From NCBI RefSeq assembly GCF_021653975.1, contig NZ_JAJKFK010000011.1:157048-221047 (forward strand): DNA of 64,000 nucleotides, given 5' to 3'. A program made the position numbers and the translations under genes. This DNA is from Amycolatopsis sp. GM8 (GTDB taxonomy: Bacteria; Actinomycetota; Actinomycetes; Mycobacteriales; Pseudonocardiaceae). The notes below the pieces were generated by a model. It was given only the letters and a program-made list of their open reading frames with translations. It searched no databases and had not been told where the DNA came from. Positions 16,724 to 24,561 of the stretch are shown here, in pieces. Each line of letters starts with the position of its first letter. The stretch's first letter is position 1.

Positions 16724-16803
16724 CCGCTGCCACTACCGTGTAACGAAGCCTGCCGCGGTAACGCTTTGCAGGGTGGTGAACCCACGTTAGTGACGTGGGC
16801 GGG

Positions 16804-16900
16804 AATGTGCTGAGCTTATAGCACATTTTACTGAAAAAAGATACCTTTTTGTTGGCATTATCACATGTGTTTCGTCGTCGTTGCAGGTAGTTAGCCTGCA
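16804..16900. promoter_or_regulatory. AT-rich ectABCD promoter region with inverted repeats
   Basis: The 228-bp region before ectA is far more AT-rich than its surroundings. It has an inverted repeat AATGTGCT (16804-16811) / AGCACATT (16820-16827), an A-run/T-run pair near 16834-16850, and TGCAGG / CCTGCA (16882-16887, 16895-16900). These are plausible sites for osmotic or nitrogen-linked regulators of ectoine genes. No -10/-35 pair can be fixed with confidence. Confidence 0.45.
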
Positions 16901-16951
16901 TGCTTCGCCGGCCGCTGAAGTGCTCAGAAAGCTCTGTTAACTTGTTTTGAC

Positions 16952-17449
16952 ATGTCCGGAAAGCACTTGATCGACTCTCCGACCAAGGCCGACGGCGCCG
17001 CGCTGTGGCGAATAGCACGGGATTCGAAGAAGCTGGATCTCAACACGCCATACGCGTATTTGTTGTGGTGCCGCGATTTCGCCGACACATCGGTAGTGGC
17101 CAAAGTGGACGGTCAGCCGGTCGGATTCGTCATCGCGTACCGCAGACCCGTGGCGCCCGATGCGGCGCTGGTGTGGCAGGTGGCCGTTGACGCGTTGCAG
17201 CGGGGACAAGGCCTGGCCGGGGCTCTGCTGGACGAGCTGTTCACACGCCTGGTGGGCCGGGGGGTGCGGTACCTGGAAACCACCGTCACCCCGGACAACG
17301 AAGCGTCGATAAGAACGTTCGCGTCGTTCGCGCAGCGTTGGAACGCGCCGATGGAGCAGACGCGACTGTTCGAGTCATCGGACTTCCCCGCGGAAGACGA
17401 GCCGCACGAGCCGGAGGACCTCTACCGAATCGGACCACTTTCCCGTTAA
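16952..17449 (+). CDS. ectA: L-2,4-diaminobutyrate acetyltransferase
   Basis: Second enzyme of ectoine synthesis: acetylates the 4-amino group of diaminobutyrate. 165 residues, normal length, GNAT fold. The acetyl-CoA loop is visible as VDALQRGQGLAGALLDELF, after the EctA-typical LDLNTPYAYLLWCRDFADTS and FVIAYRRP. ATG 16952 lacks a clear SD. The sequence before it (TTGTTTTGAC) looks more like promoter than RBS, so a leaderless or weakly initiated message is possible. First gene of ectABCD. Confidence 0.96.
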   Translation: MSGKHLIDSPTKADGAALWRIARDSKKLDLNTPYAYLLWCRDFADTSVVAKVDGQPVGFVIAYRRPVAPDAALVWQVAVDALQRGQGLAGALLDELFTRLVGRGVRYLETTVTPDNEASIRTFASFAQRWNAPMEQTRLFESSDFPAEDEPHEPEDLYRIGPLSR

Positions 17450-17501
17450 TAGCGCGGAAAAGTCCCTCGATTCGGATATCACTCGGGAGTAGGAAAAGTA
17501 C

Positions 17502-18755
17502 GTGAGCATCTTCGAAAAACTCGAGTCCGAAGTGCGTAGCTACAGCCGCGGCTGGCCGGTCGTGTTCGACCGCGCCGTCGGCAGTCACCTCTACGCCGAG
17601 GACGGCACGCCGTACCTGGACTTCTTCGCCGGCGCGGGCGCGCTCAACTACGGGCACAACAACCCGGTGCTGAAGAAAGCCCTGCTGGACTACATCGGCC
17701 GCGACGGCGTGACGCACGCGCTGGATATGTTCACCGTGGCCAAGCGTGATCTGCTGGAGACGCTGGAGGCGAACATTCTGCGGCCGCGGGAGTTGGATTA
17801 CAAGGTCATTTTCCCTGGTCCGGGTGGGGCGAACGCGGTGGAGGCGGCGCTGAAGCTGGCGCGGAAGGTGACCGGTAAGGAGTCGGTCATCAACTTCACC
17901 AACGCCTTCCACGGTATGACGTTGGGTGCGTTGTCGGTGACCGGTAACTCGATGAAGCGCAGCGGCGCCGGGATCCCGCTGGTGCACGCCACCCCGATGC
18001 CCTATGACCAGTACTTCGACGGGGTGTACCCGGACTTTCTGTACTTCGAACGGCTGTTGGATGACTCGGGTAGCGGTCTCAACGAGCCGGCCGCGGTGAT
18101 CGTGGAGACCGTGCAGGGTGAGGGGGGTATCAACGCGGCGGGGTTCGAGTGGCTGCGCGGCCTGTCGGATCTGTGTCAGCGGCACAACATCCTGCTCATC
18201 GTCGATGACGTGCAGATGGGCTGCGGGCGCACCGGCCCGTTCTTCAGCTTCGAAGACGCGGGCATCACACCGGACATGGTGTGTCTGTCCAAGTCGATCG
18301 GCGGCTACGGGCTGCCGCTCGCGCTGACGCTGATCAAACCCGAGTTGGATGTGTGGGAGCCGGGCGAGCACAACGGCACCTTCCGCGGGATCAACCCGGC
18401 GTTCGTCACCGCCGCCGAGGCGCTGCGCACCTACTGGAGCGACGACGAACTGGAGAAATCCACCCGCGCCAAGGGCGAACGGGTCGGCGCCGCGCTGCAG
18501 AGCATCGCCGAGGCCTACCCCGAGCACGGGCTCACCGCCAAGGGACGCGGCCTCGCCCGCGGCATCGAATTTCCCAACGGCGAAATCGCCGGGAGGGTGT
18601 GCGGGGCCGCGTTCGACCGCGGGCTGCTGATGGAAACCTCCGGCCCGGACAGCGAAGTCGCCAAACTACTACCGCCGCTGACCCTGTCCGAGTCCGAAGT
18701 GGACGAAGGCCTCGAAATCATCGACGCCTCGGTCAAAGCCGTACTGGGCAAGTAA
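17502..18755 (+). CDS. ectB: Diaminobutyrate-2-oxoglutarate transaminase
   Basis: Makes L-2,4-diaminobutyrate from aspartate semialdehyde with glutamate as amino donor, the first committed ectoine step. A PLP class-III aminotransferase of 417 residues from GTG, with SD GGGAGTAGG upstream. Motifs include FPGPGGANAVEAALKLARK, NFTNAFHGMTLGALSVTG, the substrate-site DDVQMGCGRTGPFFSFE and the Schiff-base lysine in CLSKSIGGYGLPL. Spaced 52 bases after ectA and 12 before ectC. Codon and base use match the neighbours. Confidence 0.97.
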   Translation: MSIFEKLESEVRSYSRGWPVVFDRAVGSHLYAEDGTPYLDFFAGAGALNYGHNNPVLKKALLDYIGRDGVTHALDMFTVAKRDLLETLEANILRPRELDYKVIFPGPGGANAVEAALKLARKVTGKESVINFTNAFHGMTLGALSVTGNSMKRSGAGIPLVHATPMPYDQYFDGVYPDFLYFERLLDDSGSGLNEPAAVIVETVQGEGGINAAGFEWLRGLSDLCQRHNILLIVDDVQMGCGRTGPFFSFEDAGITPDMVCLSKSIGGYGLPLALTLIKPELDVWEPGEHNGTFRGINPAFVTAAEALRTYWSDDELEKSTRAKGERVGAALQSIAEAYPEHGLTAKGRGLARGIEFPNGEIAGRVCGAAFDRGLLMETSGPDSEVAKLLPPLTLSESEVDEGLEIIDASVKAVLGK

Positions 18756-18767
18756 AAGGAGAGAGAC

Positions 18768-19160
18768 TTGATCGTCCGTACCCTCGATGAGATCACCGAC
18801 ACCGACGCTGACATCAAGACGCCGAACTGGCGCAGCAAGCGGATCATCCTCGCCAAGGAGAAGGTCGGGTTCTCCGTTCACGAGACCACGCTGTACGCGG
18901 GCACCGTGAACGATTTCTGGTACGCGAACCACATCGAGGCCGTGTTCGTCTTCGAGGGCGAGGGCGAGATCACCAACAAGGCGACCGGCGAGACGCACCT
19001 GCTCAAGCCGGGGTCGCTGTACCTGCTGAACGACCACGACAAGCACCAGGTCCGGCCGAAAACCGACATGCGCACGGTGTGCGTGTTCAACCCGCCGGTC
19101 ACCGGGCGCGAGGTGCACGACGAGAACGGCGTGTACCCGCTGGTCACCGAAGCGGACTGA
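18768..19160 (+). CDS. ectC: L-ectoine synthase
   Basis: Cyclises N-gamma-acetyl-diaminobutyrate to ectoine. A 130-residue single cupin starting with TTG at 18768 behind the strong SD AAAGGAGAGA. The opening IVRTLDEITDTDADIKT and TLYAGTVNDFWYANHIEAV are hallmark EctC segments, followed by EGEGEITNKATGETH and LYLLNDHDKHQVRP with the cupin His residues. Third gene of the operon, completing ectoine. The start codon is unusual but fixed by the family N-terminus and the SD. Confidence 0.97.
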   Translation: MIVRTLDEITDTDADIKTPNWRSKRIILAKEKVGFSVHETTLYAGTVNDFWYANHIEAVFVFEGEGEITNKATGETHLLKPGSLYLLNDHDKHQVRPKTDMRTVCVFNPPVTGREVHDENGVYPLVTEAD

Positions 19161-19209
19161 ACTTCCCGCCACGCACGAAAAAGGGGAAGCCACAAGGAGG
19201 CGAACCGTT

Positions 19210-20112
19210 TTGACCATGATGGACACCGGTATCGAGGACCGTTACCCGACAAGGGTCACCGGGACCGCGACACCGTTGGACCGCACCGAGCCGACGGTCT
19301 GGGGAACCGAGGGCGACGGTCCGGCAGACGCGGCCACGCTGGCGGCGCACGAGGCCAAGGGGTTCCACGTCGTCGACGGGCTGCTCTCCCCGGGTGAGGT
19401 GCAGACCTACTGGCAGGAACTGGTCCGGTTGTCCGGCGACGAGTCCCTCCGGGCCGACGAGCGGGTGATCACCGAGAAGACCAGCGGCGAGGTCCGGTCC
19501 GTCTTCGAGGTGCACCGGATCAGCGAGCTGATCAGCGAACTCGTCCGCGACCCGCGCGTGCTCGACCGGGCCCGGCAGATCCTCGGCTCGGAGGTCTACA
19601 TCCACCAGAGCCGGGTGAACTACATGCCGGGATTCACCGGCGCCGGCTTCTACTGGCATTCGGACTTCGAGACCTGGCACGCCGAGGACGGCATGCCCGG
19701 CCCGCGGTCGGTGAGCTGCTCGATCGCGCTGACCGACAACTACCCGTTCAACGGCGGCCTGATGATCATGCCCGGCTCGCAGCGCACGTTCGTGCCGTGC
19801 GTCGGGGAGACCCCGGAGGACTACTACAGGTCGTCGCTCCAGGACCAGCAGATCGGCGTCCCGAGCCGCCACGACATCACCACGATGGCCGCCGAGCACG
19901 GTATCGACCAGTTCACCGGGGCGGCCGGATCGGCGCTGTGGTTCGACTCGAACATCATGCACGGCTCGGGCAACAACATCACGCCGTTCCCGCGCTCGAA
20001 CATCTTCCTGGTGTTCAACAGCGTCGAGAACGCGCTGGTCGAGCCGTTCGCGGCGAGTAAACCGCGGCCCACCTTCATCGCCGGCCGGGACTTCACCCCG
20101 GTGACCCGGTAG
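19210..20112 (+). CDS. ectD: Ectoine hydroxylase
   Basis: A 2-oxoglutarate/Fe(II) dioxygenase that hydroxylates ectoine to 5-hydroxyectoine, a stress protectant. 300 residues. The EctD signature FYWHSDFETWHAEDGMPGPR provides the HxD iron ligands, with the distal His in NIMHGSGNNITPFPRSN and the oxoglutarate-binding Arg in that stretch. The SD AAGGAGG lies about 14 bases ahead, and two in-frame starts are close (TTG 19210, ATG 19216). The downstream hairpin at 20272-20316 probably ends the operon. Confidence 0.97.
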   Translation: MTMMDTGIEDRYPTRVTGTATPLDRTEPTVWGTEGDGPADAATLAAHEAKGFHVVDGLLSPGEVQTYWQELVRLSGDESLRADERVITEKTSGEVRSVFEVHRISELISELVRDPRVLDRARQILGSEVYIHQSRVNYMPGFTGAGFYWHSDFETWHAEDGMPGPRSVSCSIALTDNYPFNGGLMIMPGSQRTFVPCVGETPEDYYRSSLQDQQIGVPSRHDITTMAAEHGIDQFTGAAGSALWFDSNIMHGSGNNITPFPRSNIFLVFNSVENALVEPFAASKPRPTFIAGRDFTPVTR

Positions 20113-20271
20113 TAACGAAGCTAACAGCAGGCCGCGTGTAGCGAACCCGACGCAGCCTGTTACGGTGTCGCCACCGCCTCGGCGACGGGGCGGTCCGAGG
20201 TTGTCGTCGGTGGTGTGGGTCCTTCCTCGCTCGGGTAAGTCCTGTGCGACCGCTGACAATGTTGCACCGGG

Positions 20272-20316
20272 TGCGGCCCCGCACCACCAGATCGGGACTG
20301 GTGGTACGGGGCCGCA
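20272..20316. terminator. Bidirectional terminator after ectD
   Basis: Two 19-base arms (20272-20290 and 20298-20316) pair with one mismatch around a 7-nt loop ATCGGGA. The right arm is followed by TTCATT. The hairpin lies between convergent ectD and the minus-strand gene ending at 20318, so it can stop both. The rest of the 205-bp gap shows no gene. Confidence 0.75.
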
Positions 20317-20317
20317 T

Positions 20318-21199
20318 TCATTGGTCGAACAGATTCACCTCGGGCGTGATCTCCAGCAGCTCGTGCACCGGCCGCCCACGCCGCCCGTCGATCGTCGTCG
20401 CCCGCACCACGCGCAGTTTCGCCGTCACCGGACGGTCGAGGTTCTCCTTGATCTTGCCGAGCAGATCCGGCGCGACCGCACCCTGGATCGTGCCGCCGGT
20501 CTCGCGCTCGAGGTAGAAGATCCGCTTACGCGTGCGGACCCCGTCGAGCCGCCCCGACACGGTCTCGTACCCGACCGCCTCGCGTGCTTCGCGCAGGCTG
20601 CTGTTCAGCACTTTCGCCTGGTCCAGCGTCATGCTGCGGGCCACTTCGTCACCCGCGGTCGGGGTCAGCTGCAGGCCGATTCCGGCGTTCTTGACCACCG
20701 CGTTGACGACGTCGCTGACCGCGTTGCGCACGGTGTCGCGCTGCAGCAGGATCGCGTCGAGCGCCCCGTCGTCGGAGCCGTTCGCGGGCAGGAAGTCGCA
20801 CAGCTCCTTCACCGCGCGCTCGGACAGGCTTTCGATGCCGTCATGGATCAGCGCGTCGTCGAGCGCGGGCTCGGGAAAGCCGAAGAAGATCGTGTTGCCG
20901 GCTTGGCCGCGCTGGATGAGCGGGGCCTTGTCGCGGTCGGCCGGCTGCACGTAGGTGACCTCGGCCTGCGGGTTGCGGATGATGTGCCCGACCTTCGCGG
21001 TCGCGTCCTGCAGCGCGCGGCTGATGTCGGAGAACGTGTACGCGTCGAGGTTCGTCGGGCCGAGCATCGACACCCGCAGCAGCGGCGACCGGGACGTGCG
21101 CTCGAACTTGGCGTGCGCGGCCATCGCCGAGGCGCGCGCCAGATCGTCGAGCCAGGTGCCACCGGGGATCTCGTCGGCGATCCTGCGGAACTCGGTCAC
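20318..21199 (-). CDS. Unrecognised 293-aa protein, partner of a DUF6932-like gene
   Basis: Starts with GTG overlapping the stop of the gene before it in GTGA, so the two are translationally coupled. The sequence is soluble with no membrane part. Residues about 45-135 look like an alpha/beta domain (SPLLRVSMLGPTNLDAYTFS, NTIFFGFPEPALDD). The last 75 residues (SGRLDGVRTRKRIFYLERE, then IKENLDRPVTAKLRVVRAT and VHELLEI) look like a small beta-barrel module that ends many antiphage- or TA-associated helper proteins, which is a resemblance only. I do not recognise the family. Function unknown. Confidence 0.6.
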   Translation of the reverse strand: MTEFRRIADEIPGGTWLDDLARASAMAAHAKFERTSRSPLLRVSMLGPTNLDAYTFSDISRALQDATAKVGHIIRNPQAEVTYVQPADRDKAPLIQRGQAGNTIFFGFPEPALDDALIHDGIESLSERAVKELCDFLPANGSDDGALDAILLQRDTVRNAVSDVVNAVVKNAGIGLQLTPTAGDEVARSMTLDQAKVLNSSLREAREAVGYETVSGRLDGVRTRKRIFYLERETGGTIQGAVAPDLLGKIKENLDRPVTAKLRVVRATTIDGRRGRPVHELLEITPEVNLFDQ

Positions 21200-21675
21200 C
21201 AGATCACCTCGGGGAATCCGCGCGTGCCATGAGCCGACCAGGTCTGCTCCCAGGTCTCCTCGTCGCCGGGGAAGCACAGGAAGCCGTCGAGCAGGCCACC
21301 CACCGGCTGCACCTGGTCCAGGTACATCGCGGGCTGGCCGATGATCACCCCGCGCAGCGTGACCAGGCCGTACAGCGAGTCACGCGCCGGGCCGGTCATG
21401 CGCTTGAGGCTGCCCCAGTCGTCCGGCATCAGAACCACGTCGAGTCCACCCGGCACGCGCTCGGTGCGGGTGATGAACGCGCCGCCGATCCACGCGCGGC
21501 CACCGGGGATGATCCGCGCGACCGCGCCGAGATAGCTGTTCAGGGCACTGAACAGGATCTCCCGCTCGTTCTGGTGCGGCGCGTCGAACACGAGGCGCTC
21601 ATAGATGTCGGCGACATCGGCGGGCAGCCGCCCTGGCGGGAGTGACCCCTCCATGGTCCAGTGCGGGAGCGGCAT
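21196..21675 (-). CDS. DUF6932-like (nucleotidyltransferase-fold-like) protein
   Basis: 159 residues from ATG 21675 (MPLPHWTMEGSLPPGRLP). A longer open frame upstream is discarded because family members begin at the N/x-GxLPPG segment. The middle YLGAVARIIPGGRAWIGGAF followed by TRTERVPGGLDVVLMPDDW matches the G-[SA]-F-[VI]-T...P..[DL]DVV pattern of DUF6932, thought to be related to nucleotidyltransferases. The first acidic position of the usual D-x-D is replaced by L (GLDVV), so catalysis may be lost. First gene of a coupled pair. Role unknown. Confidence 0.6.
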   Translation of the reverse strand: MPLPHWTMEGSLPPGRLPADVADIYERLVFDAPHQNEREILFSALNSYLGAVARIIPGGRAWIGGAFITRTERVPGGLDVVLMPDDWGSLKRMTGPARDSLYGLVTLRGVIIGQPAMYLDQVQPVGGLLDGFLCFPGDEETWEQTWSAHGTRGFPEVIW

Positions 21676-21703
21676 GTGGTGAAAACTACCAATAAGGTCA
21701 CTG

Positions 21704-21931
21704 TCAGTGCGCAGGCGGCCAGTCGATCGGGAGTGTTCCGGAGCGGCGGCCGTGGTCGGCGTCCCGCGTCTCGGGGTCGACGTACTCGTCCGGGACACGC
21801 GGAATCCACATCGTCTGTTCGGCCGGGACCGGCGGCGGGACCACCGGGACGCGTCTTCGGGTCAGCCGGACGATGAGCGCGCCGACGGCCACGCCCAGCA
21901 CGAACGCCCCCACGAGCCAGAGCCAGTGCAT
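21704..21931 (-). CDS. Small single-pass membrane protein, 75 aa
   Basis: ATG 21931 opens a 75-residue frame beginning with one transmembrane helix (LWLVGAFVLGVAVGALIVRL), then a basic stop-transfer RRR, a Pro-rich linker and a polar tail with PRVPDEYVDPETRDADHGRR. The layout is that of short membrane-anchored proteins common in Pseudonocardiaceae with no known role. The longer frame extending to 22222 is rejected because it overlaps the SGNH hydrolase gene on the same strand. Confidence 0.6.
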   Translation of the reverse strand: MHWLWLVGAFVLGVAVGALIVRLTRRRVPVVPPPVPAEQTMWIPRVPDEYVDPETRDADHGRRSGTLPIDWPPAH

Positions 21932-21989
21932 ACGCCACCACCCCCTACCGCGTATCGCGACTGTAAGCCGCGGTAGGGCCGGGCGCGAG

Positions 21990-22793
21990 TCAGCTGGCGG
22001 AGGCGCGGTCGTCCGCGGGGCGCGACGGGGTGACGAACGGCGTGAGCTGCGGCCTCTTCGGTACGAGACCGTCGCCGAGGGACTCGCCGCGCAGTTGCCG
22101 GCCGATCCACGGCAGCAGATGCGTCTTCGTCCACGCCAGATCCGAGCGGCGCTGGGTGACCCAGGTGCGCGGGGCGTCCAGCGCCGGCCACGGCTCACGC
22201 CAGTCGTCGGCCACCGGCACACCCAGCAGTTCGGCGGTGCGCAGCGCTATCCGGCGATGCGCCTCCGCGGTGAAGTGCAGCCTGTCGTCGCTCCACGCGC
22301 GGTAGTCGCGCAGCGCGTCCATCGCCCACAGGTCGACGACACGGGCGCCGTGCGCGGCCGCGATCGCCCACAGATTCGTGTTGTAGATACCGATCCGGCC
22401 GCGCAGCACGCTCATCACCGACAGGCGTTTCGTGTCGGGGCCGTTGAACAGCAGGACTTCGATGCCGGCGGCGCGCAGCGTGCCGACGACCTCGTCGATC
22501 TTGGCGGAGATCTCGTCGACATCCGTGCCGGGCACGATCACGTCGTTGCCGCCACCGCAGAAGGTGACCAGATCCGGCTTCAGTTCGAGGGCGATCGGGA
22601 CCTGCTCGTCGACGATCTCGGCGAGCATTTTGCCGCGCAGCGCCAGGTTCGCGTACTCGAAACCGGGTCTGCCCCCGGCGAGGATCTCGGCGAGGCGATC
22701 GGCCCACCCGCGGTAGCTGCCGTCGGGGAGTGCGTCGTTCATGCCTTCGGTGAAGCTGTCACCCAAGGCGACATAGCTTTCGTAGCCGTACAC
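21990..22793 (-). CDS. SGNH/GDSL-family hydrolase
   Basis: An esterase/lipase-type serine hydrolase of the SGNH superfamily, 267 residues from GTG 22793. Block I YVALGDSFTEGMND carries the nucleophilic Ser, block II is ANLALRGK with Gly, block III TFCGGGNDVIVPGTD carries Asn, and block V WSDDRLHFTAEAHRRIA carries Asp and His. No signal peptide is seen, so it is likely cytoplasmic. The start at 22817 (MRQRGDRSVYGYES) is an alternative. The natural substrate is not predictable. Confidence 0.88.
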   Translation of the reverse strand: MYGYESYVALGDSFTEGMNDALPDGSYRGWADRLAEILAGGRPGFEYANLALRGKMLAEIVDEQVPIALELKPDLVTFCGGGNDVIVPGTDVDEISAKIDEVVGTLRAAGIEVLLFNGPDTKRLSVMSVLRGRIGIYNTNLWAIAAAHGARVVDLWAMDALRDYRAWSDDRLHFTAEAHRRIALRTAELLGVPVADDWREPWPALDAPRTWVTQRRSDLAWTKTHLLPWIGRQLRGESLGDGLVPKRPQLTPFVTPSRPADDRASAS

Positions 22794-23006
22794 GCTGCGA
22801 TCCCCTCTCTGCCGCACCCTGCCCCAGTGTCAACAACCCGAGGCCGCCGCGCTGTTCCCTGATGGGCATCGCCGGTTTCCTCGGACGTCATAGTTTCTTA
22901 CCTTGTCGGCCATCTGCGCCGCTTCATTACCGGACTGAAACCAGCCTTGTGGGCAAGATCTCGCGGACCGTTCCCCCGAACGGCACAGATCGGGCAGCAT
23001 GTAAGG

Positions 23007-23669
23007 GTGACCTCACCTGCGACTCCGGAACGCGAATCTCTGGCCAGTGTGCTGGGTGGACGCAACGGCGCGATCGACGCGAGCCTACCGCCGCTCGCCT
23101 TCGTTCTGGGTTGGCTTTTCACCGGAAACTCCATCGCGTGGGGCTCGGTGGCCGCGATCGCGACAGCCGTCGTGGTCGGGGTGTTCCGGCTCGTGCGCGG
23201 CGACAAGGCACGCGCTGTAGTGGTAAGCCTCGCCGCTGTGATCGTCGCGGCGCTGATCGCGCTGCACACCGGGCGGGCACAGGACTTCTTCCTGATCCAG
23301 CTGCTGTCCAATGTGGCCAGTGCGCTGCTGTGGGCGGCGAGCGTGGTCGTGCGCTGGCCGCTGCTCGGTGTCGTGGTCGGACTGTTGCTGGGGCAGAAAA
23401 CCAAGTGGCGCAAGGATCCTGCCCTGCTTCGGGCCTACTCGTGGGCGAGCCTGACCTGGTCGTGCCAGTACCTGTTGCGGGTGGCCGTCTACCTGCCGTT
23501 GTGGTGGGCGGGGCAACTGGTCGCGCTCGGCGTGACACGCACCGTGCTCACTTGGCCGCTGCAGGCGCTGACGATCGCGGTCAGCGGTTGGGTGCTGTAC
23601 CGGCTGCTGCCGGACGATCACCCTGGGCTGCGGCTCAAACCCGCCGAGAAACCGGCAGAGGAAAAGTAG
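23007..23669 (+). CDS. DUF3159 multi-pass membrane protein
   Basis: 220 residues from GTG 23007, preceded by GTAAGG. About five hydrophobic segments are seen, with LPPLAFVLGWLFTGNSIAWGS, RLVRGDKARAVVVSLAAVIV, GRAQDFFLIQLLSNVASALLW and the family-typical WRKDPALLRAYSWASLTWS. This matches the actinobacterial DUF3159 family, membrane proteins without assigned function. Its last 35 bases overlap the end of the convergent BadF/NagK-type gene, so the two transcripts collide or share 3' ends. Confidence 0.82.
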   Translation: MTSPATPERESLASVLGGRNGAIDASLPPLAFVLGWLFTGNSIAWGSVAAIATAVVVGVFRLVRGDKARAVVVSLAAVIVAALIALHTGRAQDFFLIQLLSNVASALLWAASVVVRWPLLGVVVGLLLGQKTKWRKDPALLRAYSWASLTWSCQYLLRVAVYLPLWWAGQLVALGVTRTVLTWPLQALTIAVSGWVLYRLLPDDHPGLRLKPAEKPAEEK

Positions 23670-24561
23670 CCCCTTCGCCGAAGGCCTCGACCGCGGCCAG
23701 CAAGGCCGCGCCGTAAACGCCGTCTTCGCTCGTCAGGACGTCGAGTCCGCTGAGCCGCGCGCGAACGCGGTCGCCGACCGGTCCGCCGAGCACACTGCCG
23801 ACGAGCACGACGGGGGTGTCCTCGCCGGGCTCGCGGGCGGCCAGCGCGATCGCAGTGAGATGTTCGGCGGCGCGGTCCAGGATCGGCCCGGCGTCCGCCG
23901 CGGCGCTGACCAGCGGGGCGAACCGGGCGAGCCGGATGGGGGCCTCGGCGTTCGCGACAGTGATCAACTGCTGCCACGCCCGGCGCCGATCGGAACCGTC
24001 GACGCCGGCCTCGGCGAGCACCGACTCGGCGAGATCGCCCAGTGCGCCGTCGGTCTCCAGCGCGCCCAAGGTGCTGCGGACGGCTTCGCGGCCGAGCCAG
24101 TAGGCCGAACCCTCGTCGCCGAGCAACCAGCCGTAGCCACCGACGGTCGAGACCATGCGCCGCTTGCGGATCCGGCCCGCGATCGAGCCGGTGCCGGCGA
24201 TCAGCACGGTGCCCTCGGGCGCCGGGGTCGCCGACGCGAACGCGACCTCGGCATCGCTCAGCACGAGCACCTCGCGCAGCCCGAGGCGCTGCCAGGTGGT
24301 CTCGAACAACGCGGCCACGGCCGGGTCGGTGAGCTTGCTGTTACCCGCCATGCCGACCACGCAAGCGCTTGCGTCCTGCGGGTCCAGACCACGAAGGCAG
24401 GCGCCGACCGCTTCGGCGAGATGCGCCGCCGCCTCGGCGGGCGGGTGCGAGTTCGGGTTCCCGCCGCCGGAACGCCCGGTGCCCAGCACCGTCCCGTCCG
24501 CGGCGACCGCGATCGCGCGGGTGGACGTGCCGCCCGCGTCGACCCCCACGACGAAGTTCAT
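23635..24561 (-). CDS. BadF/BadG-type sugar kinase (N-acetylglucosamine kinase-like)
   Basis: 308 residues of the ASKHA ATPase fold. The phosphate-1 loop is FVVGVDAGGTSTRAIAV. The phosphate-2 motif is TVLIAGTGSIAGRI, followed by GGYGWLLGDEGSAYWLGREA, the segment typical of N-acetylglucosamine kinases, and adenosine motif VVLVGSVLGGPVGDRV. It probably phosphorylates GlcNAc or a related amino sugar. ATG 24561 overlaps the stop of the SIS gene (ATGA), so the two are coupled. A dre operator upstream of the pair supports amino-sugar use. Confidence 0.85.
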   Translation of the reverse strand: MNFVVGVDAGGTSTRAIAVAADGTVLGTGRSGGGNPNSHPPAEAAAHLAEAVGACLRGLDPQDASACVVGMAGNSKLTDPAVAALFETTWQRLGLREVLVLSDAEVAFASATPAPEGTVLIAGTGSIAGRIRKRRMVSTVGGYGWLLGDEGSAYWLGREAVRSTLGALETDGALGDLAESVLAEAGVDGSDRRRAWQQLITVANAEAPIRLARFAPLVSAAADAGPILDRAAEHLTAIALAAREPGEDTPVVLVGSVLGGPVGDRVRARLSGLDVLTSEDGVYGAALLAAVEAFGEGATFPLPVSRRV

